From positions 1 through 49,384 of the forward strand of contig URTS01000003.1 of assembly GCA_900550685.1 (NCBI GenBank): DNA of 49,384 nucleotides, in the 5' to 3' direction. This DNA comes from an uncultured Oscillibacter sp. (GTDB lineage: Bacteria > Bacillota > Clostridia > Oscillospirales > Oscillospiraceae). Every line of letters begins with the position of its first letter. Within the stretch, counting starts at the first letter, position 1. Of this stretch, positions 8,010 through 14,734 are shown piece by piece. The position numbers and the translations under genes are program-made. Under the pieces are notes generated by a model. The model was not told where the DNA came from and made no database searches. It saw nothing but the letters and a program-made list of their open reading frames with translations.

Positions 8010-8156
8010 ATGACACTGACCTCGTATATCCTTCCATTTGTAGTAGAAATCCTGAGATCAAGACCTCGTTTCAAAAGATATGAACCTCGTAAAACTAAGA
8101 TAGAACCCTCGTTTATTTGAGATACAAACCTCGCCGGAATGAGATACAAACCTCGT
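8010..8156 (+). repeat. right iteron array with 22-bp period
   Basis: Six more copies in forward orientation: a half-conserved one at 8010-8025, GAGATCAAGACCTCGT at 8054-8069, then diverged copies at 8075, 8097, 8119 and 8141 of the form GAGATACAAACCTCGT. The first step is 44 bases, the next 21 and then 22, 22, 22, half the main period. Protein-binding sites would therefore lie on the same helical face at single rather than double spacing. Confidence 0.82.
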
Positions 8157-8223
8157 ACCGGGCCATGGTACACTTATATAATAAAATAATAAAATAGAAA
8201 AAGTACTTTAAAAATAGAAAAAC

Positions 8224-8318
8224 CGACTGCAGTCCCTTACAGGGCTGCAGTCGATTTCACTTCTTAAAGAAACCTTCTTAAAATTCTTTCCTGAAGAACC
8301 AATACTATTGGTTCTTCA
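8224..8318. other. two orphan hairpins beside the origin
   Basis: 8224-8253 folds as CGACTGCAG, a one-base bulge, CCCT, a 3-base loop, and the complement. 8292-8318 is a perfect 13-bp inverted repeat around one base. Neither follows a recognised gene. They could terminate a small RNA transcribed through the iterons or mark a lost gene; this is not determinable from sequence alone. Confidence 0.45.
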
Positions 8319-9048
8319 AGCTATAAGGACTCCCGATTTAGATGTCCGATGGAACTAGCCATTTTATTACACAAAAATCTGCGCAGCAGGAGCTTCCAGT
8401 GTTTCCGCAATTATTCATAGCCCCGCCTATTCCTAGTCCTCAAATAGATTCAATAATCAAAGAGCAGACCTGACAGTTGATTTGAAGCTTAGAAAGTAAG
8501 CTACTGTACTTTAGCGTTTTATAGTGTTAAACACATTAAAAGCAGGTTACAGGACTAAATAATCAAATACAACTGAAAATAATTATATTGAAAGCCGTAT
8601 CTACAACAAGAAAATATAGATACAGTTATTCCGAAATGAGGTTTGAAAAGCATGCAGGTGGGTATAATAACACAAAGAAATTTATGATCGCCAGAATTAC
8701 GTTTTTCGCTATATTTCGTGAACGTATTAGTAATTGACAAGAACAAATACGATTTTTCGGGGTGGAAGCAGTGCCTGACTTCGTTTTCCTCATTGCCGGG
8801 CATTGGCCTGGCTGCTTCATCAGCCTCGCCATGTCACCGTTTCACATCCAGAAAGCGTATCTGCCCTTGTCGATTAATGGTAATGAATGCAGATAAATAA
8901 CATATCATGACATATGAGTATACATAAGAAATTCCAAAAAATGGAAATTAGTTTGTGCGTATGAGGGATATTTGTATTCCCCATTATTTGATTTTTTTAC
9001 AATACATTCTGCCATCTACGGCAATAATTTGAGATAGGACTGGGCAGT
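8319..9048. other. 730 bases with no recognisable gene
   Basis: Low-GC sequence with stop codons in all frames and only very short open frames lacking convincing ribosome sites. The longest (8718-8900 plus, 60 codons) begins MNVLVIDKNK but loses protein-like composition after about 20 residues. I see no RNA gene. Probably decayed plasmid DNA. Confidence 0.5.
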
Positions 9049-9075
9049 AACCCAAATGAGATGGTCCCTGTAAAT
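9049..9075 (+). repeat. candidate centromere repeat, copy downstream of the par operon
   Basis: A 27-base sequence with core GAGATGGTCCCTGTAAAT identical to the copy at 11823-11849 on the other side of the parA-parB operon, 2.7 kb away. Exact preservation in otherwise decayed surroundings suggests a functional protein-binding site, most simply for ParB or the ribbon-helix-helix protein. Confidence 0.7.
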
Positions 9076-9204
9076 TCCATATGCATCTGCGCTGATCCTT
9101 GCTGTAAAAATTCGGAAGCCGCAGTACGATAAAGTATTTCCGCAAGGAATACTGCAAAGTTTCTTGCCGTGTGCAGAACAATGTTTGAAAAAATGTTGAA
9201 TAAC

Positions 9205-9246
9205 AAAAAATTGGGGGAGCCATACTGTTCCGGCACTCCCCCAATT
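9205..9246 (-). terminator. terminator of the par operon
   Basis: An 11-bp stem (9209-9219 with 9236-9246, AATTGGGGGAG and its complement) and a 16-base loop. On the minus strand it is followed at once by six T. It lies 24 bases past the stop of the ribbon-helix-helix gene. Confidence 0.85.
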
Positions 9247-9269
9247 ATGGTCTGATTTATTTGTCAACT

Positions 9270-9632
9270 TTACAGCAAGCCGCGTACATCCAGATAATCC
9301 AGTAGAAAGCTGGTACGAATAGCGCCAATGGATTCGTTCATTCGGTGTGCAAGCTTTAACATAGATTCCTGTACGCCCGGCAGCAAATATACGTTCATCC
9401 GGTTTGCACTGAGATGCAGGGCGTGGTTCTTAGTCAAGGTATATGTTTCAGTCATCTCATGAAGTTCATAGTCTGCAGGCAGGTCTGCAAGAGCATCCTC
9501 CATGATACGGGAGAGCAATTTAGGTACAGAACATCTATTTTCCGTCGCCAATTGCTGCAAACGGTCCATCAGACCGATATTTACCCGCATTTTAACCGGA
9601 GTACGCTGTTCTGGGCCGCGAGGACGGGCCAT
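9270..9632 (-). CDS. ribbon-helix-helix-like protein, third gene of the par operon
   Basis: 120 residues. The N-terminal 45 residues (TPVKMRVNIGLMDRLQQLA, then VPKLLSRIMEDAL) have the strand-helix-helix pattern of CopG/Arc-type DNA-binding proteins. The rest is helical with no motif that I know. Its ATG overlaps the parB stop by one base (TAATG), so translation is coupled. Small ribbon-helix-helix proteins often act as operon repressors, copy-number regulators or centromere binders in partition systems. Which applies here cannot be told from the sequence. The candidate centromere repeat lies just beyond the operon terminator. Confidence 0.75.
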   Translation of the reverse strand: MARPRGPEQRTPVKMRVNIGLMDRLQQLATENRCSVPKLLSRIMEDALADLPADYELHEMTETYTLTKNHALHLSANRMNVYLLPGVQESMLKLAHRMNESIGAIRTSFLLDYLDVRGLL

Positions 9633-10738
9633 TACGGTCTGTTCCGCAGAAGATCAGCCAGTTCTGCGGCCTCCTTGGCCAATTTATCCAGACTTTCTAC
9701 AATCGAACCGTCCATATCCGCAGCGTCCATCTTCCGCAGGGAGTTCAGGCGGCGCTTGCTGGCGGTGATTTTGGCAAGATCAAAGGTAACTTTTTCGTAT
9801 TTCCGGATCAGAGTCGCCTTTTGGGTGCGGACCGCCACATCGCCGGTGGGATCCGTGCGGACAGGCGGGACAATGGTTTCTTCCAGCCGGGCAAGCTCTG
9901 CTCCCCGTCCATTGGTCATGCGGGCGGCTTGTGCGGCCCGATCAGTCACCCGGGCAATAAAAGTCCGTTCCAGAGCCTTGTCGCCTTCAGACATCTGAAT
10001 AGCCTTGTTAATAGCCTTTACGTACAGTGCCTGTTCATCAGCTTCCAGCGGACACAGAGACAGGGCTTGCGCATGGGAAATCGTGCCGTTCAAGAAAAGC
10101 TCCTTGATGCCGGCAATGAGATCTTTATCAAATTGAGTGTAACGCTGGACCGTGGAGTCTGTCATTTGCGTGCGGGACTTGAAATAGCCCTCGGCAGCCT
10201 TGCGGTCCACATGAAATTTGGCCTGCAAATTGTCCAAATAGCGGGAGATGCAGGCTTGGATGGTCTTTGCATCGCCGGAAAGGCCACGAACCATGATATT
10301 TGCCTCATCAAGAATGATAAGTTCTGATAATTCGTCCAATCCGGTGTAGGTTTGGGCCTGTACACGGTCCCACTTATGGGCATGTTTGCCGTTGGGATCG
10401 TTTTCCTGTTCCTTTTTCTGCAGCAAGCGAAGGGCTTTTACCCGGCGTTCACCGGAAAGCAGCATATACGTGCCGTCCTCACGTTGGCTCACTACAATAT
10501 TATGCAGAAGTCCGTTGCGCTCAATGGCATCCGCTAGCTGCTGGATGCTTTCATCGTCATCATTGCACGACCAGAGATTATAGGGGTTAAACTGGATATT
10601 TTTCAGGAGAATACGGGTTAATTCCGTGCCTTCATTCTGAAAAGACATGGCAATTTCCGTTTTGGCAAGGTGACTTTTGGTGGACAGTTCCTGAGAACCC
10701 TGCGGAATTTTGCTTTTCAGCTTGTCAAGCTTCCCCAT
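9632..10738 (-). CDS. parB: ParB-type partition protein
   Basis: 368 residues. A ParB/Sulfiredoxin-like N-terminal domain spans about 45-150 with the box LLSGERRVKALRLL (GERR at 96-99), which in ParB proteins forms the CTP-binding pocket. A central helical DNA-binding region follows (TDSTVQRYTQF, GTISHAQALSL), then a charged helical C terminus. With ParA it would segregate the replicon by binding centromere sites. Start ATG overlaps the parA stop by one base (TAATG), and its stop overlaps the next gene in the same way. Longer than typical chromosomal ParB, as common in plasmid versions. Confidence 0.9.
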   Translation of the reverse strand: MGKLDKLKSKIPQGSQELSTKSHLAKTEIAMSFQNEGTELTRILLKNIQFNPYNLWSCNDDDESIQQLADAIERNGLLHNIVVSQREDGTYMLLSGERRVKALRLLQKKEQENDPNGKHAHKWDRVQAQTYTGLDELSELIILDEANIMVRGLSGDAKTIQACISRYLDNLQAKFHVDRKAAEGYFKSRTQMTDSTVQRYTQFDKDLIAGIKELFLNGTISHAQALSLCPLEADEQALYVKAINKAIQMSEGDKALERTFIARVTDRAAQAARMTNGRGAELARLEETIVPPVRTDPTGDVAVRTQKATLIRKYEKVTFDLAKITASKRRLNSLRKMDAADMDGSIVESLDKLAKEAAELADLLRNRP

Positions 10739-11562
10739 TATTTTTCATCCTCCTTTTCAGACAAACGCTGCTTAATTTCCTTCCAAAGTTGCCCATAGTC
10801 CGCGGCGGGATTGGAGCGTTTGGCATAGCGTACCACGGGAACGGCGGCGATGGTGCTTTCAGGCACAGCGCTGCCTTTACGAATACCGGTTTTGAACAGC
10901 ACAGAAGCGTATTCTTGGTTTTCTTCAAACATTTGCCGCACCAGATTCACGGCAGCCGTTCGCTCCACTTGGGTCAAAACCACGCCCAAAACGTCGATTT
11001 TCACATCTTCCCGTGTTTCCAGGTCCAAAATCATGGCCATGGTGGTCTCAAAACCGTCTAAAGAGAAGTTGTCGCACCGGACAGGGATCAAAACCTCGTC
11101 AGCACAGAACAGGGCGCTCATGGTGAGATTATCCCGGGCGGGAGGGGTGTCAATGACGACAAAATCGTAATCATCATTGACATTGGACAGACAATGGATT
11201 AGAAAGGTATAGTTCTTCATCTTATACTCGTCTGCCAGCAGATCCAGCTGATGGACAGCCCGAGGCGTCTGGGCGGTGCTGGGGATAATATGGACTCCAT
11301 CTACCGTTGTGGGATGGATATAAGGCGCCAGATCCATCTCACTGAGGTCAAAGTTCATGAACATATTTACCAGGCCATGGCCCTTGTAGTAGTTTTCTGC
11401 CTTTTTATGTTGGGTCAGCATATAAGTGGTGTTGGCCTGCTGGTCCATGTCCACCACCAGGACCCGTTTTCCCTCAGCAGCCATCAATGCCGCCAGATTT
11501 ACCACCGTGGTGGTTTTGCCGGTACCGCCCTTTTCAATGGCGGTTGTCAGGATCAGAGCCAT
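10738..11562 (-). CDS. parA: ParA-type partition ATPase
   Basis: 274 residues. Deviant Walker A (EKGGTGKTTT, near residue 12), the A' motif VVDMDQQAN, Walker B VVIDTPP and the DEVLIPVRCD motif identify a ParA/Soj-type ATPase without an N-terminal DNA-binding extension (type Ib-like size with ParB of type Ia size). It would move ParB-centromere complexes over the nucleoid. The start is ATG 11562-11560 with GGAGG 7 bases upstream; 14 further codons are open but unsupported. Promoter at 11626-11655. The coding strand includes a 15/16 match to the Rep iteron at 11084-11099. Confidence 0.93.
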   Translation of the reverse strand: MALILTTAIEKGGTGKTTTVVNLAALMAAEGKRVLVVDMDQQANTTYMLTQHKKAENYYKGHGLVNMFMNFDLSEMDLAPYIHPTTVDGVHIIPSTAQTPRAVHQLDLLADEYKMKNYTFLIHCLSNVNDDYDFVVIDTPPARDNLTMSALFCADEVLIPVRCDNFSLDGFETTMAMILDLETREDVKIDVLGVVLTQVERTAAVNLVRQMFEENQEYASVLFKTGIRKGSAVPESTIAAVPVVRYAKRSNPAADYGQLWKEIKQRLSEKEDEK

Positions 11563-11625
11563 AAAGCGCCTCCATTTTGTGTGTTTTGGGATATTTTCCC
11601 GCAAAACTCAATGTTTTCTGATGCT

Positions 11626-11655
11626 ATTATAGCTGTTTTTTCGCAGTTTTGTCAA
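11626..11655 (-). promoter_or_regulatory. parA operon promoter
   Basis: TTGACA (11655-11650), 18 bases, TATAAT (11631-11626), about 65 bases before the parA start. Both hexamers are exact consensus, so strong unless repressed. The candidate ParB or RHH sites begin 82 bases upstream of the -35. Confidence 0.82.
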
Positions 11656-11737
11656 TATAAAACCATGTATTTTGTGTGCTTTTAGTAAGCATTTTTGAAA
11701 ATTTTAGCTATGATTCGACTGTAATGAAAGCCAAAAA

Positions 11738-11849
11738 CTCAATTGAGACGGTCCCTATAAATTATTACTGCCATGACAAAACCCAACTGACACGGTCCCT
11801 GTAAACTGTCCTGTCAACAGCAAACCCAAATGAGATGGTCCCTGTAAAT
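11738..11849 (+). repeat. candidate parS array: three 25-bp repeats, 43-44 bp apart
   Basis: Copies start at 11738, 11782 and 11825 (steps 44 and 43). They share the pattern CYCAAnTGASAYGGTCCCTR followed by TAAAY. The third is identical over 27 bases with the copy at 9049-9075. The sequence differs from the Rep iteron, so a second DNA-binding protein is implied. Position just upstream of parA and a further copy past the operon end fit a centromere (parS) or operator set. Confidence 0.78.
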
Positions 11850-12074
11850 CGGACTATACTTTTAGCCAGCAGGGAAATGGACAGGTATATCATACCACTC
11901 TTGACCTGCGCTTTTTGTCGGACAATGGTACCGTAATATGAAATTACATGATATAGTTAAAAAATTAACAATATAATTGCATGACACAGACGGTCAGTTT
12001 AGAAAAAAGTCATCGAAAATTCCTGCAGTTTGTTGTATAATAACGGCAGAACAGGCAGGAAAGGGGAGAGCACC
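11850..12074. other. intergenic region with promoter of the DnaD-like gene
   Basis: No gene. AT-rich sequence with a TATAAT at 12036-12041 but no good -35. A ribosome site AAAGGGGAGA stands 5-6 bases before the next start. Confidence 0.4.
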
Positions 12075-12905
12075 ATGATCTCAGAGCAGCTGCAAGGCGA
12101 TGCGGTATTGCTGTACCAGGGCATTTTACAGCATCATGGCCAGGTCTCCCCCTATTTCTGCGGCAGGGAATTGGGCTGGGACCGCCGCAGGATCGGACAG
12201 GCCATGGAAGAGCTTGTGAGCGCCGGCATCCTGCGCCCGGATGCGGCCGTCCTGCCAAGGCCTGCGGATCAGCGCAGAAAATACACGCTGCCGGAAGCAA
12301 AGCAGCGCATGGACGCGGATCAGGCCTTTGCGCAGACGGTCCGCACAATTGAGCGGATCGTGGGACGGCGATTGCCTACAGCAGATCTCAGCGCCCTGAC
12401 GGAGCTTTACGACTTCCATGGGATATCACCGGAAGCCATGGACCTGCTGGCGGCCCAGTGCTATGACGAGGCCCTGCTTCACGGCGAGGAACGCCCCACG
12501 GTAAAGCGTATCGAAAAAGTGGGCCTGGAATGGGCGCGAATGGGCGTCCGCACGCGGGAGGACGCCGTGGCTGCCATTCAGCAGATCGGCGCCCGGGAAA
12601 AGGCGGTACAAGAGATCCGGCAGCGGATGGGGCTCCAGCCGGAGGCATGGATCGCCTCAGATGAGCGGTATATTAGCGTTTGGCTGGAATGGGGCTTCTC
12701 GCCGGAACTGATTGAACTGGCCTATGACCGGACGGTGCTGAACTGCGGCAGGCTGAACTGGAAATACTGCCACGGTATCCTGGAAAGCTGGAAGGGGAAG
12801 GGCCTGTTCACGCCGGAGGATGTCCTGACAAAGGATGGTCAGGGAAAACCGACGGAAAACGAGGCTCAGGAACTGGCGGACGATCCCTGGCATTATGTGA
12901 CATGA
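12075..12905 (+). CDS. DnaD-domain replication protein
   Basis: 276 residues. The N-terminal 70 residues look like a winged helix (CGRELGWDRRRIGQAMEELV). Two DnaD-type helical modules follow: about 100-185 (TVRTIERIVGRRL...LYDFHGISPEAMDLL) and about 205-255 (WLEWGFSPELIELAYDRT, then LNWKYCHGILESW, the typical DnaD ending). DnaD proteins help load the replicative helicase at origins. In this context it may serve the Rep/iteron origin 4 kb away. ATG with AAAGGGGAGA upstream; an earlier in-frame start at 12030 overlaps the promoter and is rejected. Ends just before an 18-bp hairpin terminator. Confidence 0.85.
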   Translation: MISEQLQGDAVLLYQGILQHHGQVSPYFCGRELGWDRRRIGQAMEELVSAGILRPDAAVLPRPADQRRKYTLPEAKQRMDADQAFAQTVRTIERIVGRRLPTADLSALTELYDFHGISPEAMDLLAAQCYDEALLHGEERPTVKRIEKVGLEWARMGVRTREDAVAAIQQIGAREKAVQEIRQRMGLQPEAWIASDERYISVWLEWGFSPELIELAYDRTVLNCGRLNWKYCHGILESWKGKGLFTPEDVLTKDGQGKPTENEAQELADDPWHYVT

Positions 12906-12913
12906 AAAAAGAA

Positions 12914-12953
12914 AACCACCAATGGCGGCCCAGAGGGGCCGCCATTGGTGGTT
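12914..12953. terminator. bidirectional 18-bp hairpin terminator
   Basis: Perfect 18-bp stem (12914-12931 with 12936-12953) with an AGAG loop, between the DnaD-like gene and the convergent DUF2798 gene. The minus-strand side runs into T-rich sequence and is the stronger terminator. Confidence 0.85.
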
Positions 12954-12986
12954 AAAACGATAATGAGCCAAAACAGGCAGGATACT

Positions 12987-13595
12987 TTATTCCGCAATGC
13001 CTGCTTTCCGCAGTTCCTTTTTGATCTGCTTTTCCTGGGCACCGTTTACCCGGCGGAACAGCAGCCGAAACAGCCAACGGGCCACGGGTCCTGCCAGGAA
13101 CAGCTGCACAGGCAGGGCCATGATGAAATTCCGGCAATAGGTCACAAGGTAATTGGGGAGAAACTGGCTGGTAAAGCCGTAGCCGTGCCATACGCCCAGA
13201 ATGCTGGCCAGGGCCACCTGGGAGATCACCGTAAAGATTTGGATGGCAAGAATGATGAAAATAGGCCGGTCACCGGGCTTTACCACCCGGAAGGCAAAGT
13301 GCTTAGCCACCCGGCTGGAAATGAAGTAAGCACAGAGAAAAATAAGGACGAATTCCAGCCACATTCCTTGGAAAGCCGCCAGAAAAGCGGCGTTGACAAA
13401 GATGCCGGTGGCCAGAACGGTGTTGTAAAGCGTCATGATGTAGACCATGATCCAGGCGGTGACGGCGGAAAAAACGATGGATTCCAGTTTGGTTTTCGGT
13501 ATGATGTGATTTCTCCTTTTCCTGAAAAGCGCAAAAAAATAAATGTCCCCTCCGCCGTCCGACAGTGGCAGAGTGACATTTATTGTCTCACGCAT
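12987..13595 (-). CDS. DUF2798-type membrane protein
   Basis: Integral membrane protein with about four hydrophobic segments (SIVFSAVTAWIMVYIMTLYN, then segments near residues 70-95, 110-135 and 145-165) in the arrangement of DUF2798 proteins; function unknown. The frame is open from an ATG at 13595, giving 202 residues, but no ribosome site precedes it. A strong AAAAGGAG at 13519-13512 instead points to a start at about 13502, where relatives begin MPKTK. Here the expected Met codon reads ATA (protein IPKTKLES), so the true start is either the far ATG or a non-canonical AUA/AUC codon. The mature protein would then be about 170 residues. Confidence 0.78.
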   Translation of the reverse strand: MRETINVTLPLSDGGGDIYFFALFRKRRNHIIPKTKLESIVFSAVTAWIMVYIMTLYNTVLATGIFVNAAFLAAFQGMWLEFVLIFLCAYFISSRVAKHFAFRVVKPGDRPIFIILAIQIFTVISQVALASILGVWHGYGFTSQFLPNYLVTYCRNFIMALPVQLFLAGPVARWLFRLLFRRVNGAQEKQIKKELRKAGIAE

Positions 13596-13727
13596 ATGAA
13601 GTTAGTCCGGCAGACCGAACAGTTGGTATCATACTAGACGCGGCCTGCCTGTGCAAGCATTTTTGCACAGAGAAGTAGATTTTTTGAGATTTTTACAGAA
13701 AAACACCGCTTTTCATTGGATACTTAA

Positions 13728-13758
13728 TAAAAACCGCCTGCCGGAAAGGCAGGCGGTT
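13728..13758 (-). terminator. thiW terminator
   Basis: An 11-bp stem (13732-13742 with 13748-13758) and a 5-base loop; on the minus strand it is followed by TTTTTATTAA. It lies 20 bases after the thiW stop. Confidence 0.88.
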
Positions 13759-13777
13759 CATGTACTGAAAACAGCTC

Positions 13778-14287
13778 TCAAGCCTTTTTCAGAGCCTTCA
13801 GAGCGCCGCTGCGCTGGAGGGCCAGCACCAGGATGCCCGCCAGAATAGAGCCGCCCACCGTGGAGACCAGGAAGGGCACCACATAGGCATAGAAAGCCAC
13901 GTCACCGGCGGATTTACCCATGAAGGCGATGGCGATGGGCCAGGCCAGCAGGCCGCCGATGATGCCGGTGCCCAGCACCTCACCGACGAGGGTGGCAGGC
14001 AGATTATGGGTCTTGCGGTACACCAGGCCGCACAGCAGAGCGCCGCACATGCTGCCGGGGAAGGCCAGCAGGCTGCCCAGGCCCAGGAGATTCCGCAGCA
14101 GGCTTGCCACGAAGGCCGCCGCCAGGCCGTAACCAGGCCCCAGAAGCACCGCGCACAGCACGTTCACCATGTGCTGTACCGGGGCGCATTTGCTGCCGAA
14201 AACGGGGAAGGAGAAAGTGCTGCCTACCACAGCCACCGCGCAGAGGATGCCGGCCAGAGCCAGCTTCTGAATGGAATCGCGTTTCAT
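13778..14287 (-). CDS. thiW: ThiW, ECF-type thiazole transporter substrate-binding subunit
   Basis: 169 residues with five or six transmembrane helices. The conserved segments KCAPVQHMVNVLCAVLLGP, SLLRNLLGLGSLLAFPGSM and VGEVLGTGIIGG are characteristic of ThiW, the S-component that captures hydroxyethylthiazole (a thiamine precursor) for an energy-coupling factor transporter. The ECF ATPases are not in the window. Start ATG has AAAGGAAG about 10 bases upstream. The 390-base leader carries a TPP riboswitch, its terminator and a probable cobalamin riboswitch, so control by thiamine pyrophosphate is certain and by B12 likely. The double control leaves open a substrate linked to both vitamins, such as a lower-ligand precursor (inference). 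Confidence 0.92.
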   Translation of the reverse strand: MKRDSIQKLALAGILCAVAVVGSTFSFPVFGSKCAPVQHMVNVLCAVLLGPGYGLAAAFVASLLRNLLGLGSLLAFPGSMCGALLCGLVYRKTHNLPATLVGEVLGTGIIGGLLAWPIAIAFMGKSAGDVAFYAYVVPFLVSTVGGSILAGILVLALQRSGALKALKKA

Positions 14288-14343
14288 AATGTCAGGACTT
14301 CCTTTCAAGAATCTATGCAGGGAGAAAACCGCAGCGATCTCCC

Positions 14344-14379
14344 CCTTGCAGAACAAGGCGGCAGAGAACGTTCTCTGCC
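14344..14379 (-). promoter_or_regulatory. leader hairpins between the cobalamin-like element and thiW
   Basis: A perfect 20-base palindrome at 14360-14379 (10-bp arms ending AAC/GTT) and a CCTTG/CAAGG hairpin at 14344-14358. They occupy the place of an expression platform for the upstream aptamer-like structure. No T run follows, so they may act through RNA folding near the ribosome site rather than as terminators. Confidence 0.45.
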
Positions 14380-14387
14380 AGGAAAAT

Positions 14388-14520
14388 CGGTCGAGACTTG
14401 CTGGTCTCCTCTCACGCCGGAACACGGCTTCCCATCGCTGCATATGTGGCTGGGGCCCAGGGCGCTCCCCCTCAGCCCGCTCCCGGTTTGCACCGGGACG
14501 CCGGAAATCTCCTTTCTGCA
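14388..14520 (-). ncRNA. probable cobalamin riboswitch in the thiW leader
   Basis: Read on the minus strand, the segment shows in correct order the conserved blocks of the B12 aptamer: CCCGGTGCAAACCGGG near 14496-14481, GGGGAGC at about 14468, AGCCAC at about 14451, GATGGGAAG at about 14436, and a B12-box-like GAGAGGAGACC at about 14414-14404. Several core positions differ from consensus, notably the B12 box normally reads AGCCAGGAGACC. It could be a divergent, selective or decayed aptamer. It lies downstream of the TPP riboswitch terminator in the same leader. Confidence 0.6.
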
Positions 14521-14540
14521 CCTCCTGACCATACTGTCGA

Positions 14541-14577
14541 AAAATAAGGAAAACGGCGGGCTGCATGCCCGCCGTTT
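14541..14577 (-). terminator. TPP riboswitch expression-platform terminator
   Basis: An 11-bp stem (14551-14561 with 14567-14577, AAACGGCGGGC and its complement) followed on the minus strand by TTTTCCTTATTTTT. It lies 15 bases past the TPP aptamer, the classic arrangement for ligand-dependent termination. Confidence 0.88.
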
Positions 14578-14591
14578 GAGTGTTTCGGAAA

Positions 14592-14680
14592 AAACTCCCT
14601 CCGGCGGCATGATCCGCATCAGGTGAAAGGGTCGGAACCTCAGTTCCCTCTCAGCCGCGGCGCGGCTCCCCTGTTTTCAT
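14592..14680 (-). ncRNA. TPP riboswitch (THI element)
   Basis: The minus strand contains the conserved THI-box blocks: AGGGGAGCC at the 5' side, GGCTGAGAGGG, GACCCTTTCACCTGAT, then GATCATGCC and GGAGGGA. Thiamine pyrophosphate binding would favour the terminator at 14541-14577 and shut off thiW. A promoter must lie near 14690-14730, in the gap before malY. Confidence 0.95.
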
Positions 14681-14734
14681 ATGCATGATAGCATTTCGGA
14701 TGGGATTTGTCAAGCTGTTGAACGCTGCGTCCCC

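Noticed and set aside
7320..8010. DnaA boxes at the origin
   Set aside because: I looked for TTATCCACA-like 9-mers on both strands in the AT-rich segments and saw no convincing match.
8718..8900. Short gene beginning MNVLVIDKNK
   Set aside because: Looks receiver-like for ten residues only, then becomes low-complexity; no ribosome site. Kept as gene-free DNA.
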